Positions 11,500 through 23,538 of a DNA stretch of 64,000 nucleotides are shown here, piece by piece. A program made the translations under genes and the position numbers. The DNA comes from Rhodocollybia butyracea (Eukaryota > Basidiomycota > Agaricomycetes > Agaricales > Omphalotaceae). The notes below the pieces were generated by a model, which searched no databases, had not been told where the DNA came from, and saw only the letters and a list, made by a program, of their open reading frames with translations. The stretch lies in NCBI GenBank assembly GCA_015501585.1, contig JADNRY010000091.1:152746-216745 (forward strand), in the 5' to 3' direction. How positions within the stretch are numbered: the first letter of the stretch is position 1; every line of letters starts with the position of its first letter.

Positions 11500-14127
11500 T
11501 CAAATTCCCTTGATAATCGCCAACAAAGCTGCCCCGTAATTGAGGCTAGTCTCCCCCCGGACCCTCTCCTCGAGAGTTGTTGGATACTTCTTCGTGCTAT
11601 ATTTCGTGCTATACGCTGTTTTGATTGCCTCAAAGCGCGGTGCATCCCAGTGGTATCGCACGATCCTGTACCAAGACACAGTCAGACCCAGGTTATATAC
11701 TAAAAGCCAGTGAACAACTGACCTCCTGACGAGCTGCGTGTCATTAGTTCCTGCACCCTTCATCGATGATTCAAGCATCTTCGCGTCGCGCCATACGCCC
11801 GCCTCCATACCATGCTTCGACTTTGCCCATTAAGAATAAACAGCATAGCGTGTTGCATGTGGCCCGCGGGGCTAGGTCCCAAGAATCAGATCGAATCCAT
11901 GTTACCACTAGTAGGGGAATACTTACAATTCCGACTTGATGACCTTTGTTAGGGATTTATATTTCTTTCCGTACGCGTTGTATCTATAGATAATGTTAGC
12001 AAAGTGCGGAAGGACGAATATTGAGTTCATTATAAACTTACAATGCAGCTAGATGAGCCCTTGACCTGTTGATGATAATTTCGAAAAATACGAGCTAGGA
12101 TTACAGATGGTGAGTGCGTATCGACAGCAGACAAAATCTATAGCTGACCTCGTCCACTCCGGCTTTTCCTTGACCTGCTTTGTATAATGCAGTCACGTCG
12201 TTGTCAACCTGATGGGGATCAACAGGTGCATTCTCAGGTGGCGGATTTGCTGATAGAATCATCTTGAACACTATCAAAGTTCGATGAAATTGGTCCGTCG
12301 ATAAGTAAATAAAGAGAGTGTTACTGACTCTTGTTAGTCTTTTCGCCGAGTTTCATATCAGCTTGAAGATCCTTCCCGTGGCGCATCTTGTAGCCATCAA
12401 CAGGAGTTTACGGTCTGAGGGAGTACGATTGACGAGAATTTCGGTCAAAATTGGGTCATCGGTCCTGACAAAAAATTAATTGGCCTATCATTCAAGGACA
12501 GAACAAACACTTACTTTGCTATCCTCATTGCACTTTGGACAAGCTCGACATCAAACCAAAGCGGGCCTAGAACAAGGGCATGGAGAATTTCTCTGAAAAT
12601 AATTGTTAAGAATGGCCATACGTTGACATAGGAACTTACTCCAAATGACTCGTCCCAATCCAACTCGTGATCTCGCTCTTCAAAAGCACAACAAGACTCT
12701 GGCCCATTCTTGCTTTGAAGGCAGCAGATAAAACAGCCATAGGAAGGGGACCAAGATGAACGAGAACCGTGATTACTTGTGAACCAGATTCAGTGCCTAT
12801 AAAGCCTTGGAATATTTAAAAAAACATACGAGAAGCCTCGTTCTTTTCCGATCCTTTTGCGAATTTAATGATCTTGTCGATATCGAGCGTGGGGTTATAT
12901 CCCGGAGCAATCTCTCCCTGCAGAGCGATATCATAGCCAGGAGCTGGAATCGCGGTATTGAGATACTGCACGATTGACCCTTGTTTGAGCGTAGGTTGGG
13001 TTACGGGTGGTTGAGGTGGGGTTGCTGTTTGTGTAGGGGTAGGTTCGGTTACAGGCGGCGGGGCCGGAGGTAGGACTGCTACTCCAGACGGAGGGAGGGC
13101 ATCTTTGACATCCGTGATCGACTTAACATTCTCGCGGATGATCTGCAACTTGGACGCCGCGTTGCTCGACGAGTGCACCTGTGCCATTTCCGCTGATCCC
13201 CTGCAACATCACCTCCATGCTCTGCGAGATATGCTCGTACGCAGATTTGGTCACTATCTCGACGGATCCTGCGATAGCCAGCGACATGATGGAGCTCATT
13301 TGCGCGGTTACATGCTCCACCGCCATATGGGCGATCTTGTGCATGGTGGCCTGCATAACAGGGTGTGCGGCGATGATGAGAAAAGTCGGGCTCGGCGACT
13401 ACTTTGAACTTCATCCAAGGGACCTCGCTGAGCATAGTCGAGAGCGATTCATTGTATTCAATGACGACGATGACACCGTTGTCGGAGCGGAGCTTGTTGG
13501 CAAGGTCGAACCAGCATTCTTTGAATGTTCGACCGTCGGCGAGTTTGCATTTGGCGAAAAGCTTGGTTCCCTCGATTCTGAAGCCTTCGGATGAAAGGTG
13601 GAAGTCTTTGTAGCCCCATTTCAACTCGCCGTTGATGTTGCCGAGGTGCTTGTGTAGGTCGAAGGTGGAAACTTTCCAGTGTTCGCCATCAGCCAGAAGA
13701 CATTCGGCTGAGAGAACACCTTCAGCTGAGATATGGAGTTTCCTGGTGCTTCGAGAGAAAGGACATTGTCATAGTTCTTTTCGCATGAAAGAGGTCAGCA
13801 TCCCACAGGTAAAAAAAAAACAGATTGATTAACCTCACGCTCGTGAAGCTGGACTTTGTTTCAGAGTAGCTCGAATCTGAAAAGTGCTCGCTCTTGGAAA
13901 CAGCGGTTGAGCTGTTGCTTGTGCTCATGCTAGTGGTTTTAACCACTGAGTCAACGTTGCTCTGAACAGAGGCGACATCTATTTTCAGGTCGTCGGCACT
14001 ATATAAATACATAGTGAGCTCGTTTATGAAGCCAGAGTTTATAGAGAACTCACGCTTTCACGGCATCAAGCTCAGCGGACTTGGTTTGGGGCTGAGGAGT
14101 TTTCACAGCGTTGATCAAAGCCATCAT
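11500..14127 (-). pseudogene. CVNH-annexin fusion gene, decayed
   Basis: The 5' part matches the two intact CVNH genes exon for exon (start at 14127, exon 2 ending at a V-R splice, then the CVNH domain). The 3' part continues through a Pro/Thr-rich linker (APPPVTEPTPTQTATPPQPP), a GYNPTLDIDKIIKFAKG segment and four annexin repeats: 1 weak (~12630-12840), 2 (~12360-12600), 3 clear (LYKAGQGKAGVDE...SRAHLAALF...KSLTKVIKSEF, ~11930-12270) and 4 clear (MKGAGTNDTQLVR...RGETSLNYGAALLAIIKG, 11500-11800). Annexins bind acidic membranes with Ca2+. Single-base shifts appear near 13750, 13378, 13190, 12412 and 11830, so it is not translatable as it stands. The intact paralogues stop before the linker. 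The lectin-annexin join is unusual. Confidence 0.75.
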
Positions 14128-14236
14128 CTTCTGTTTCGAGTTGATATCGTATCAGACAACAAGAGGAAGACAGGCTGTGATTTGTTGAGTCAGAATACGA
14201 GAATGTGAAATGACTATCTGGGCGTTGAAGTTCTGC

Positions 14237-14246
14237 CCTTTATACC
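14237..14246 (-). promoter_or_regulatory. TATA-like box of the CVNH-annexin copy
   Basis: GGTATAAAGG on the minus strand, ~110 bp before the start codon; same ten bases as at 9473 and 21509. Confidence 0.5.
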
Positions 14247-14249
14247 TTT

Positions 14250-15655
14250 CGAGACTTTCTGTCAAGATTAAGAAAATTTGCCAAGGGCAACCAATGGGTC
14301 TGCCTAGGGATAGCCCAAAAAGCTAGATCGTCAGGTTCCTCACTAGAGAAAATCCCGAGTCCCGACGCATGTGATGCAGGGGCAATATTCAGGGGAGTGT
14401 GTCGAGAGGAGTCGGTGGTGAACCTTTTCCGTTGGTACAAATTATTAGAACGCTTGAACCATTCAGGACCAGGGCGGTCCAGGAGAGGACAGGTTCAATG
14501 TTTACTACGGTGAGAGAGTTTGTAGGTATGGACGATATGAGAGGTGATATGGAAGGTGCCACCTACCTAGTAGTTGTGCCTGGCCTTCGTTTTCAGGAGC
14601 GCAGAAATCCCTGATAATGAATATCTCAACCGTTTATGGGAAGTTGTTTTAGGTCCCCGGTTGAGGACGAAATGATACCCAAGTTTGACTGACAATGGAC
14701 TTAAGCTTTGATCAGTGGTTAAACTCGTGTCTTGGCTAACCCAAATGATGGTTAAGTAGTTTCCCGCCTGCCAGTATTTATTCAATGTAGAGTCAACATA
14801 ACCTTGAACATCGCTGAGTATTATTGATTCGTGAACATAGGTTTGTTTTGACAATGACCCTTAGGCAACCCGGTCGGAGGATGGTCATCACCGACTTGTC
14901 AATATATATGGATGTCCAAGTCTGCCGGTTCAGAATTGGAATGAATGAATGAATCTTGCGTGATTAGTAAAGTTTACAGGTAACATTCTACATATCGCTC
15001 AAGACATGAATTGTGGCGATCCCCGATTTGAGATGTAATAACTTTGATTTCTGGAATGAAGAAGATTGAATTTTGCCAATAAGTACGAGGAGCCTTTATA
15101 ACTTGTCATCGAGCAACGAAAGGCAGCTTGATTTGGAAGATTTCTAAGAGAACTAGAGAGCCATGTACTGGCACGGAGAGCGTAGCGTCAGAGCGAAAGA
15201 GTTGAGTGGTGGATTGGGTTGTCAGCTTTAGTTCAAGCAAAGTTCAAAGACAGTAGATCGTGAGGGAGAGTAGACGGGCTGCGAGGGGGAGAGTCATGTA
15301 TATGTGTCCCCAGTTCTCATCTGAATACATGTACTTGTTGTCATCCAATGACTCAAACGATTTGTCCATTACAGAGAGTTTTCTCTGGAGACTTTTGAAT
15401 ATAGCCGAAGAAAGACTCCGAGAACTTAAGAGCCTGAGAGTCAACTGAGAGTTGGGAAAAGCTCTGTATTCTGGACCACGGTTGATACTTTCGGATTTCA
15501 AGAATGAAAACAAAGAATGCAAAGTCAAGACCAGTGTTCAAACGTTCAAGGCATCACCGAAGCGGAATAACAACGTCAACATAACAAGCGCTTAGCGCCG
15601 CCATTTGCTCACGTGGACGACACTTTAGCGCTTAATTACATTCATTGATTCAAAG
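14250..15655. other. Duplicated upstream flank, no gene
   Basis: 14260-14910 is similar to the upstream flanks of the other CVNH genes. A GAAT microsatellite lies at about 14936-14953. 14990-15120 is weakly similar to 10390-10500 and 22510-22610. Short frames around 15244-15541 are not recognised and have no paralogue support. Confidence 0.45.
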
Positions 15656-16560
15656 TTGTTCTTTTCTTCAAGAATCTCGCAGCTTTTTCCGCCACTTGCA
15701 TATGCGGGTACTTCTGGACCTGGAGAACCATGTTATGTCTCCCGAAATCATCTTGATCCCAACTCGCACAAGCTCATTTCTGACTGCTCTGAACTCGGTT
15801 GCTGTTCTGGATCCGTAAACGGGACTTGCGTTCCGAGAACTCGGCGGAGAGTCGAGTTTCCTTTCGACGCTCTTCCTCTGCTTTGTCCACCAGGATCATT
15901 CTGCCCAGATGAAGGAAATGGCAAGTTAGTGCCAGTGGGACGTGTCAGATGAATAGAGAGACGAACGGTGCGTTCGGGCAGTCAATTGGCAAGACTTCAC
16001 GAGTTCGGATAACTTTCATGGTTGCACTTCCCACCCACGCAAGTATTTCATCCCGGACTTTGACTCCCTGCTGAATATACTTTCATGATCAGGTAGCGAC
16101 TACAATTGACAACACCGCATACGCTGACATCGGTTTTAATGGGCAATTGTTTACTAGGTAGTGTCGGCGTCTCTATTGATCTTCACGCGCAGCGAAATTG
16201 CGTGTCTGTATTCTGCACAGAACCTCCGGAGACGCCTCTTCGTGTTGCTCCATGGCAGTATGTCCTCACAGCGATCTGTATTGCGGGCGGTACGTTTCAC
16301 TATTCTCGAGCCGTACACATGTCGATTCATGGCTTTTTAGCAGCAATGGTGTCAACTTGCTTGTTGGTCAACTCTTATTCATAAATTTCATTGTCTAAAG
16401 CGGTATATGGAGCTGCGAGAGTACTTCCACGTATGTTTTTCCTTCGATTGCCTTCAATTTTCATTTAAACAACTATTCTTCACAGTTTGCGAAGTTGAAT
16501 TATGGCGTTACACTCTGCTGCTGCGGGAACAGAACCAAGGCTTGATAGTAAGCCCAAATA
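15656..16560 (+). pseudogene. Decayed Cys-rich single-pass membrane protein, copy 2
   Basis: The first exon-like stretch (15656-15952) reads GEPCYVSRNHLDP, SDCSELGCCSGSVNGTC and LLCPPGSFCPDEGNGK, a cysteine-rich ectodomain. After stops, a second block (~16200-16300) gives CTEPPETPLRVAPWQYVLTA, the start of a transmembrane helix. A third (~16405-16440) gives RYMELREYFH, followed by an intron and an interrupted MALHSAAAG-like segment. Order and content parallel copy 1 at 1318-2045, but different parts survive. Stops between blocks and missing Cys segments show it is broken. Function unknown. Confidence 0.55.
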
Positions 16561-16965
16561 GTGGCGCCTCTTCTTATTTTGTTACTTTGTAGTTTTGAAT
16601 CGATGACTGTGACTCGGACACGCTTGCGTCACATCACGCAGGAAACACATGACATCTCATAACGTGAGTAAATGACAATGTTCCGATTTATGGATAAGTC
16701 TTTGAACTTTGAACTGGCTGAAGAGCTAGTGAAACTTGATCTCTTTCTCTTTATAGTAATATGGATGTCACTGGCTTCTTGAGAGCCCAATGTGTATGTT
16801 TTCTCTGTTGCGCAATTTTTCCTTTCAAACACTGGCTCAGACTTTAGTTTCAATTACAGCATTAAAAATTCTTGTCCAAGATTGTTCAAAATAGAGACAC
16901 TTGAGCTTAGTCCTACTAGTCCTGCTACAATAAACTAGAGAATTCGTGCTCGAGCTTGTGAGATA

Positions 16966-18636
16966 CTACGGAAAATCAAGCTTATAATATCTAGAGGAAG
17001 ATGCGGAATTAGAAGCACGACGAGTCGGGAAGGAAGATACCAGGTATTCAGAGATGATGAGCCGTAACGTTTTCAGACTGGGACAAATATCGAGGTGATC
17101 GCTATCGCGGGAATCGGACCTTCTGGCTAACATACCTAGATGAGAATCTTGCACGGTACGGCCACACATTATACCTGTGCTATCGATCTCAATTCGGCCC
17201 AGATCAACAATTTCTAGAACACAAAGGCTTGATGGGAGGAGAAGGAGGCACTCTGTTAGAGCTGTCGGAGTCATGGATGCCTCGAGGTTCAGCTCCCGCA
17301 GATTATCAATTCGGGACACTCTAGGATCCGATAAAGATAGCCACGGGAGAAATGGAACCTCAGTGAGAGAGGGTATTCCGGCATAAGTAACACAGAGAGT
17401 TTTTAGCGAAGGGCATGATATTCATTTGAATAAACGATGCATGTCAGGATCAGGATGAGTATGTAAGGCATCGTGTGGCGGAATGACGAACTGGAGGTTC
17501 AAGTGCAGAAGAGAATGGAGGTTTAACACAGAGCTGGACAGCCGCAGTAAGCGTTGAATAGTGTCAAAGCTGTTGAGTGTTACCACTGCGTGGAACGAGT
17601 GAAGCCGCATATTTTTCGACAGGATGCGCAGTATGTCCGCAGATCCGAAGGGCAAGCTATCAGGTACCGACATGGTGGAGGAAGGACCTAATATGAGATG
17701 CTTAATGCTAGGAGACCAGCTGTGAGTTCGAGTGAGATATCTGATCACTTCGGAATTGAAACCATCGAGGTGAAGGCTCTGAAGTTTCGACATCGACTTT
17801 TCTGGTATTGGGATGAGGGTAGAGAGTTTACTACCTTCGCTAGAGTACATCCCAGCAGTCTGATGGACTATTCTCATCGATTGGAGTGCCGGGAATGCAG
17901 TCCCTAAGATGATTATGGATCGTGAAAAGTCGTACATGGTTGACAGTGAAAATATTGTAAGGTTTACAAAACGCGAGCTGCTTTGCATCAAGAATGCAAT
18001 GAGTTCAAAGATATCGCTTTCGAGGTTCGCCTGTTCAGGCTGTGATGGAGATGCTGTGTAATACATTCCTCCTCTCTCTCCATGATGAATCACAAGTGAT
18101 AGGGACAAGGGAAGAGAACCTGAACGGTTCAGCCATTTTGTGATGCCATTGCGACGTTGTATCAGTTTTCCATCGAATAAGTGGTTGGAGGATGGAAGAC
18201 TAATACGGAGTGAGCTCCACAGTTGGGGTAAGCTAACTGCAACGGCTCTCCACTTTTGACAAACAAACAGCAACACAAGAGGTGCTTCCATAATCAGGGA
18301 GGGTAGTGGGGTGAGCATCGAGGGTAGACAGTGAGGAAATATTTCGCTCAAAAGTTCAACAGGTAAGCTGTGCCAGCCGTTGGATGGAATTAGACTGGCA
18401 CCCGAGTGAACTCGAGAGGCACTGGGAATTTGGAGAGCATCAACTTGAGTGCCAGTGCGAGTTACTAAGCGCAAGGACGAGTCACAAACTCTGTGAGCTA
18501 GTGAGACCTGTGTCTGCAAAATAGCATTCTTCCTAGCCCTGGGGCTGGGGCGAACCAGTTCATCTGCTGCATCATTTAGCCCCTCTCCCAAGGTTGAGGC
18601 ACAATTTCGGTATGTTGTGGGATACAAATGGCTCAT
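16966..18636 (-). pseudogene. F-box protein, family 1, copy with in-frame stop
   Basis: Parallel to the gene at 2247-3956. The frame is open for 404 codons from 18636, meets TGA at 17422-17424 where the intact copy has a Ser codon, then stays open without frameshift for 151 more codons to 16966. The F-box (LPVELLSEIFPHCL, VCQKWRAVAVSLPQLW) is intact, so a truncated F-box protein could still be made. The C-terminus also lacks ~50 residues found in the other copy. An extra N-terminal insertion (about 40 residues, LAHRVCDSSLRLVTRTGTQV region) is present. A recent pseudogene is the simplest view. Confidence 0.75.
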
Positions 18637-20283
18637 AGTACCCCAGTAGTGCTGGAACGCCTATTCTGCGGATGCTGCCCGAAGATCTGCGTAATATCTC
18701 TAGATCAACAACAAAGTATCCATTCAACTTCCAAGAACATACAGAGCAAATCGGGTGCGACCCCAGTAGCCTGTACAGCCAGAAATATCCTTAGTCGGCA
18801 CAAGCGCAGTGCAACAGAGAGTGAAAGGCTTTGTATTCTGGTCAATTTCAGACAGCGGGATGGACCCTGCTTGGTGGAGATTCCAACAACGGGGGGTAAA
18901 GGCAACACGCGAAAGACCAATGAAAGCTCAACTGTACATCCCAATTAGATATTTACATAAATGGCTAAGCAACTACGCACAGAACAGTCGATAAGTACTT
19001 CTGGATTGCGGGGATCATAGAGCAATGCAAAGGAAAGAAGGAGGGATTTATTACACGGCAGGCATGGTAAAAAAGTTGAACGCCTCAACCTCGTGTTCAA
19101 GCATGGAACAGATTCATCGATGAAGGTTAACCTTGAAGCGCTATCTTTTTCCCACGTCCAAAACACCTTCCTTTCATCATCTTCGTCCTCAATGGCCGTA
19201 CGGTGCTGGTTCTGACTGAGTTTTCTTTTTCAGAGCTCTATATGCATTTTGCCTTGTTTGGGACACTGACATTGCAAACGGACGTGATTCTGCGCCACTC
19301 CACAACTCCCCCTTATGCACGCATTGGAGATATGGCTACCAGATAGGCTGAACCACCGATAGTCAGATGTTTCAATAATTTCCAGACATGGCCAATTAAA
19401 TTTTACTCTGCGAATGAGAAGTGGCATGTTGCTCGCAGCTTCCTTGATGTACTCCTTCAATATAAAGAGTCAACTAGATAGCGAGTAAAGGAGGAAAGTG
19501 CCCAAAACTACAACCGTAAGACTATCAGGTCGGGTAAGCAGTTTCTCCATCTCTACTGGGATTCTCTAGGGGGAAAGGACAGTGAATCAAGAGTATGAGC
19601 GAAAGCGCCACAGAGCGTACCCCGTCTACTGGGGTCTACTATCCGATGCTTGTGTTGTAAATACTCGGCGCAGGGAACTGAATAAGCCGTGAGGCTTGAG
19701 AGATAGAGGAGAACTGGATAACTACTATAGATACTGGCTTTGGAGAGAGCCTTATATACTGTACATACTGTATAATATTGCGATCCGGCTACCTAATCTC
19801 CGGAGTTGCCACATCGGCAATATACAACAGCTTGCTCCTCCTTGTCAGTGTGGCAGCATTTTCTATGCAAGCTATATTTTCAATAAATCTAGTCATAGGT
19901 TGTCCGAGCTGGAAGGAACTAACTTGAATCGCGTTTGACTTGATCACATTAATATATCTCTCGTCATCTTATATTCATGGTGGGATATCGTGAATCAATG
20001 TATCAGCCTGTCTCGCAAGAGCGGTGTGTAGCACTCTTGGTGTAAAGTAAGTAGTGTCCACATCATGTATTGCTACGCCAGGAAGAAAGGATCTAGAGAG
20101 TTCATGCGTCATAGATGAGCTCAAGATAATTGATGCAGTAATCCTTGCCTACTTTCTACCCAATCAAGCGTGAAATTTTTGATATGAATACTTCAGCTAG
20201 TACATGACAATTAGGATATATGTACCACGAATGATAAATGCACAATAGGCCCTCAATAAATCGATCAAATAGATAGATGAATA
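18637..20283. other. Intergenic, duplicated flank
   Basis: 18650-18870 and 19205-19310 match 3990-4200 and 4735-4860. 20205-20283 is the conserved CVNH 3' flank. No supported gene between; frames here are short and unrecognised. Confidence 0.5.
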
Positions 20284-21342
20284 CTAGTGCTTTCCGTTCA
20301 CCAGTGAAACCTCCTTTATCTCCATCTCCTTGACATCCCTGCTCAACACTATATCCTCGCCAAAGACATGCAACTTTGACCCGGTGTTAACCGAGGAGTG
20401 CACCTGCGCATGTGCACTGACACCCTGCACCATCACCTCCATGCTCTGCGATATGTGCTCATACGCAGACTTTGTCACCACCTCGATTGCTCCTGCGATA
20501 GCCAGAGCCATGATAGAGCTCATCTGTGCGGTGACATGCTCCACCGTCGAATGGGCGATCTTGTTCATAGTGGCTTGCATAACGGGGTGTGCGGCGATGA
20601 TGGAAAAGTCGGGCTCAGCAACGACCTTGAACTTCATCCAAGGGACTTCGCTGAGCATGGTCGAAAGGGATTCGTTGTATTCAATGACGACAATAACACC
20701 GTTGTCGGAGCGGAGTCTAGCGGCGAGGTCAAACCAGCACTCTTTGATTGCATGGCCGTCGCTGAGTTTGCATTTAGCGAAAAGTTTTGTTCCTTCGATT
20801 CGGAATCCCTCGGATGTACGGTGGAAGTCTTTGTAGCCCCACTTCAACTCGCCGTTGATGTTACCGAGGTACTTGTGGAGGTCGAAGGTAGAAACCTTCC
20901 AGTGTTCGCCATCTGCTAGAAGACACTCGGCTGAGAGAATACCTTCAGCTGATACATGGTGTTTCCTGGTGCTCTGGGCGAAGGACATTGTCATCGTCCT
21001 GGAGGAAAGATGTCAATGTCAAACAATAAATGAAAACATAGTTTGACTAACCTCACGCTCTTATAGCTTGACTTTGTTTCAGAGTAGGACTCTGAAAAGT
21101 ATTGGCTCTTCTCGGAAACAGCAGTTGAACTACTGCTTGAGCTCATGCTAGTGCTTCTGGCTATTGAATCAACGCTGCTCTTAGCAGAGGTGTCGACTTT
21201 TAAATCTTCGGCACTACATGGGTTGATCGTAAGTTCAAATACGGAACTCGAGTTGAAGACATATCACTCACGCTTTCACAGCGGCAAGCACGGCGGGCTT
21301 GGCTTGAGGTTGAGGAGTTTTTACAGAGTTGGTAGAAGACAT
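20284..21342 (-). CDS. CVNH (Cyanovirin-N homology) domain protein 2
   Basis: Exons 21272-21342, 21052-21213 and 20284-20998 give 315 residues, the same length and splice pattern as the gene at 8235-9296. The exon 3 product is nearly identical to it: the CVNH core (FDLHKYLGNINGELKW, KLFAKCKLSDGHAIKECWF) differs at few residues. The N-terminal exons are more diverged but keep MSSTNSVKTPQ and the Ser-rich SSSSSSTAVSEK stretch. The coding part is better conserved than the flanks, which suggests selection or gene conversion. It lies upstream of the copy-2 F-box gene, completing the module. Cytosolic location is likely since no signal peptide is visible. Confidence 0.75.
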
Positions 21343-21508
21343 CGTGTTTCTGTTTGAGCTAATATCGTATCAGATGACAATATGCAAGCGTCTCTATCAA
21401 CGTACCTAGGATGTGAGATGTAGAGCTGGAGTTGCTGAATGAAGAATGGGGGATATGAGATGGGGTTGAAGTGCTGTGAACTGAGGAAAGACTGTTGTTT
21501 CGTGCTGA

Positions 21509-21518
21509 CCTTTATACC
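21509..21518 (-). promoter_or_regulatory. TATA-like box of CVNH gene 2
   Basis: GGTATAAAGG on the minus strand, ~170 bp before the ATG, matching the other two copies. Confidence 0.55.
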
Positions 21519-21519
21519 T

Positions 21520-23538
21520 TTTGAGAGGCAATGAATTCTGTATTAAAGAGGTCGAAAATTTCTGTATGAGGAGGTTAGATCGCCGGGTTCCTCAGCAGAA
21601 AATGTCCCGAGTCCCAATGCACTTGAAGCAGCTGCAAATTCAGGGGAGCGTGTTGAGATGCGTCGGTGGTGAACCTTTTCCGTTCATATCAATTACTCTA
21701 AGAACGCTTGATACACTCAGGAACAGGGCGGTCCAGGAGAGAACAAGTTTCTACTGTAGTGGAAATTTGTATGAACGATATGAGAAGTAGTATGAGAAGG
21801 GCCATCCAATTAGCAGCTGTGCCTGAGCTTTGAGCCTAATCAGTTCAGGACCTTGCTTTCAGGAGCGCGAGGATCCCTGATAATGGAATCTATTGAGAAC
21901 TCGAATCATTAACTTTTGACCGAAGATTTGGCCGTCCTCCATGGGCAGTTGTTTGGAGGTTGCAGGTTGAGGGCGAAATGATACCCAATTTTGACAAACA
22001 AGGATTTAGCCTTCACTACGATTATCAGCTCTACTGTGTATTAGCGCCACCCACAGCGGCGCCCCAGAACCGGTAACATTCATTATTGACATTCTATACA
22101 TTGTCATCTCAGGTGCCAATTCAACGACGTATAAGTACCAACCTAGTACAGATACGATGGAGGTGCTCGCTGTCCTTGAGAAATGTAGATATGAACTTTG
22201 AAACGTGATTATATCTCAATAAAGGTTGGGACAGAGGAGAAATAATTTGCGTTGACGATGTCTTGCCTACTAACCCAACGACGGTGGATGTCTAGGGCGC
22301 CAGTATGTATTTGAAGGACCTAGTATGACCTTGAACGCCGCTACTTAACAGTTGGTTCGCGATTGGCCTCGAAAGTTCCCCTTAGGTAACTGAATCGGAG
22401 GCTAGCCATCACCGACTTGTTAATGTATATACTTAGTTGCGCCAAGTTCGGAGTTATGATGAATACTTGCATGGACTATCATTCAATGAGTAAAATTGCG
22501 ATTTGGAATGTGATACCCAGCTTTGACTTCAGGAATGAACGAAGACAAGAGTTTTCTTGACGGTAGTATACGACATTTCGTGTCAATGAGCAAATGTGAA
22601 TCGTTTGAACATCCCCGAGTAGAAACAAGCGTGTTCAGTGTCCTCATTCATAGCAAGTGAATCGCGAGAGCTACTTTGTAACGGGACAGAGAGCATCATG
22701 TGGGCGCAAAGGAGTTCAGCGATTTATTTGGACTGTAAATTCAAGGTAGACGGGAGATCGTGGCAGAGAGGTACATGTTCCTGTGTTCCTCTCTCTAGAT
22801 CTGGCCGTGTAGCTATAGGACCGAGATCGTGTACACATACAACTGGTGGGGACTGATATCAATAGGAATGACACTGGCTGCAGTAAGTCCCATCTTGAAG
22901 GCGATCTTGCGAAAACATGGGTCAGAGATAACTTGAAAGTATCGTCCCACTCACCGTAATGCCTTTTGTAAAACCTCCAATCTAGGCGACTTTTCTAATC
23001 CAAGTACCCCATTTCCCTATTATCCGTTGCATACTATTGCTGTATATGAGCTTTATGCGAGAGATTTTCGAGTCCTTTGGGCGACATGGTGGGAGCGGAA
23101 GAGCATTGATTCCGGCCGGCACTCTCATCCGGAACGATATCCCGATCCTGACTGCAGTGTTTACACTTGGAATCTTGCACGCACTGATTCGCGCGGTGCG
23201 AATACATGTACTAGAAGTAATTTATCCGTATTTATTCCGAGTAATTCAGCCTTGGACATTGTTCGGAAGTTTAATAGTCAGAAATGTTTTTCACTTTTCG
23301 CCTTCTAGACCTCACCCGTTAAGAACGTATAAAAAACAAAGAGAGGATACTTGACAGAATCTACGAGACCTTTCCTAGAGCAATCACAAGATTATAACAC
23401 TTTGTACTGAAACCGAGTATAAGACCATAGGTATGCCGAATTTTCATGGGATCATCTTGGGACGATAAGTCGCACTTGAACCGAATCCAGAACCGCTGCC
23501 AGCTCCCAAACGAGAATCAAGTTCATATTTGTGGTATC
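21520..23538. other. Duplicated CVNH flank, then 3' flank of F-box family 2
   Basis: 21540-22440 is the CVNH-type upstream flank. From ~23030 the sequence resembles the 3' flanks of the other family-2 F-box copies (about 26545-26880 and 34970-35260). A plus-strand frame at 23037-23354 (105 codons, with a hydrophobic middle LTAVFTLGILHALIRAV) is open only here and is broken in the other copies, so I do not call it a gene. Confidence 0.45.
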
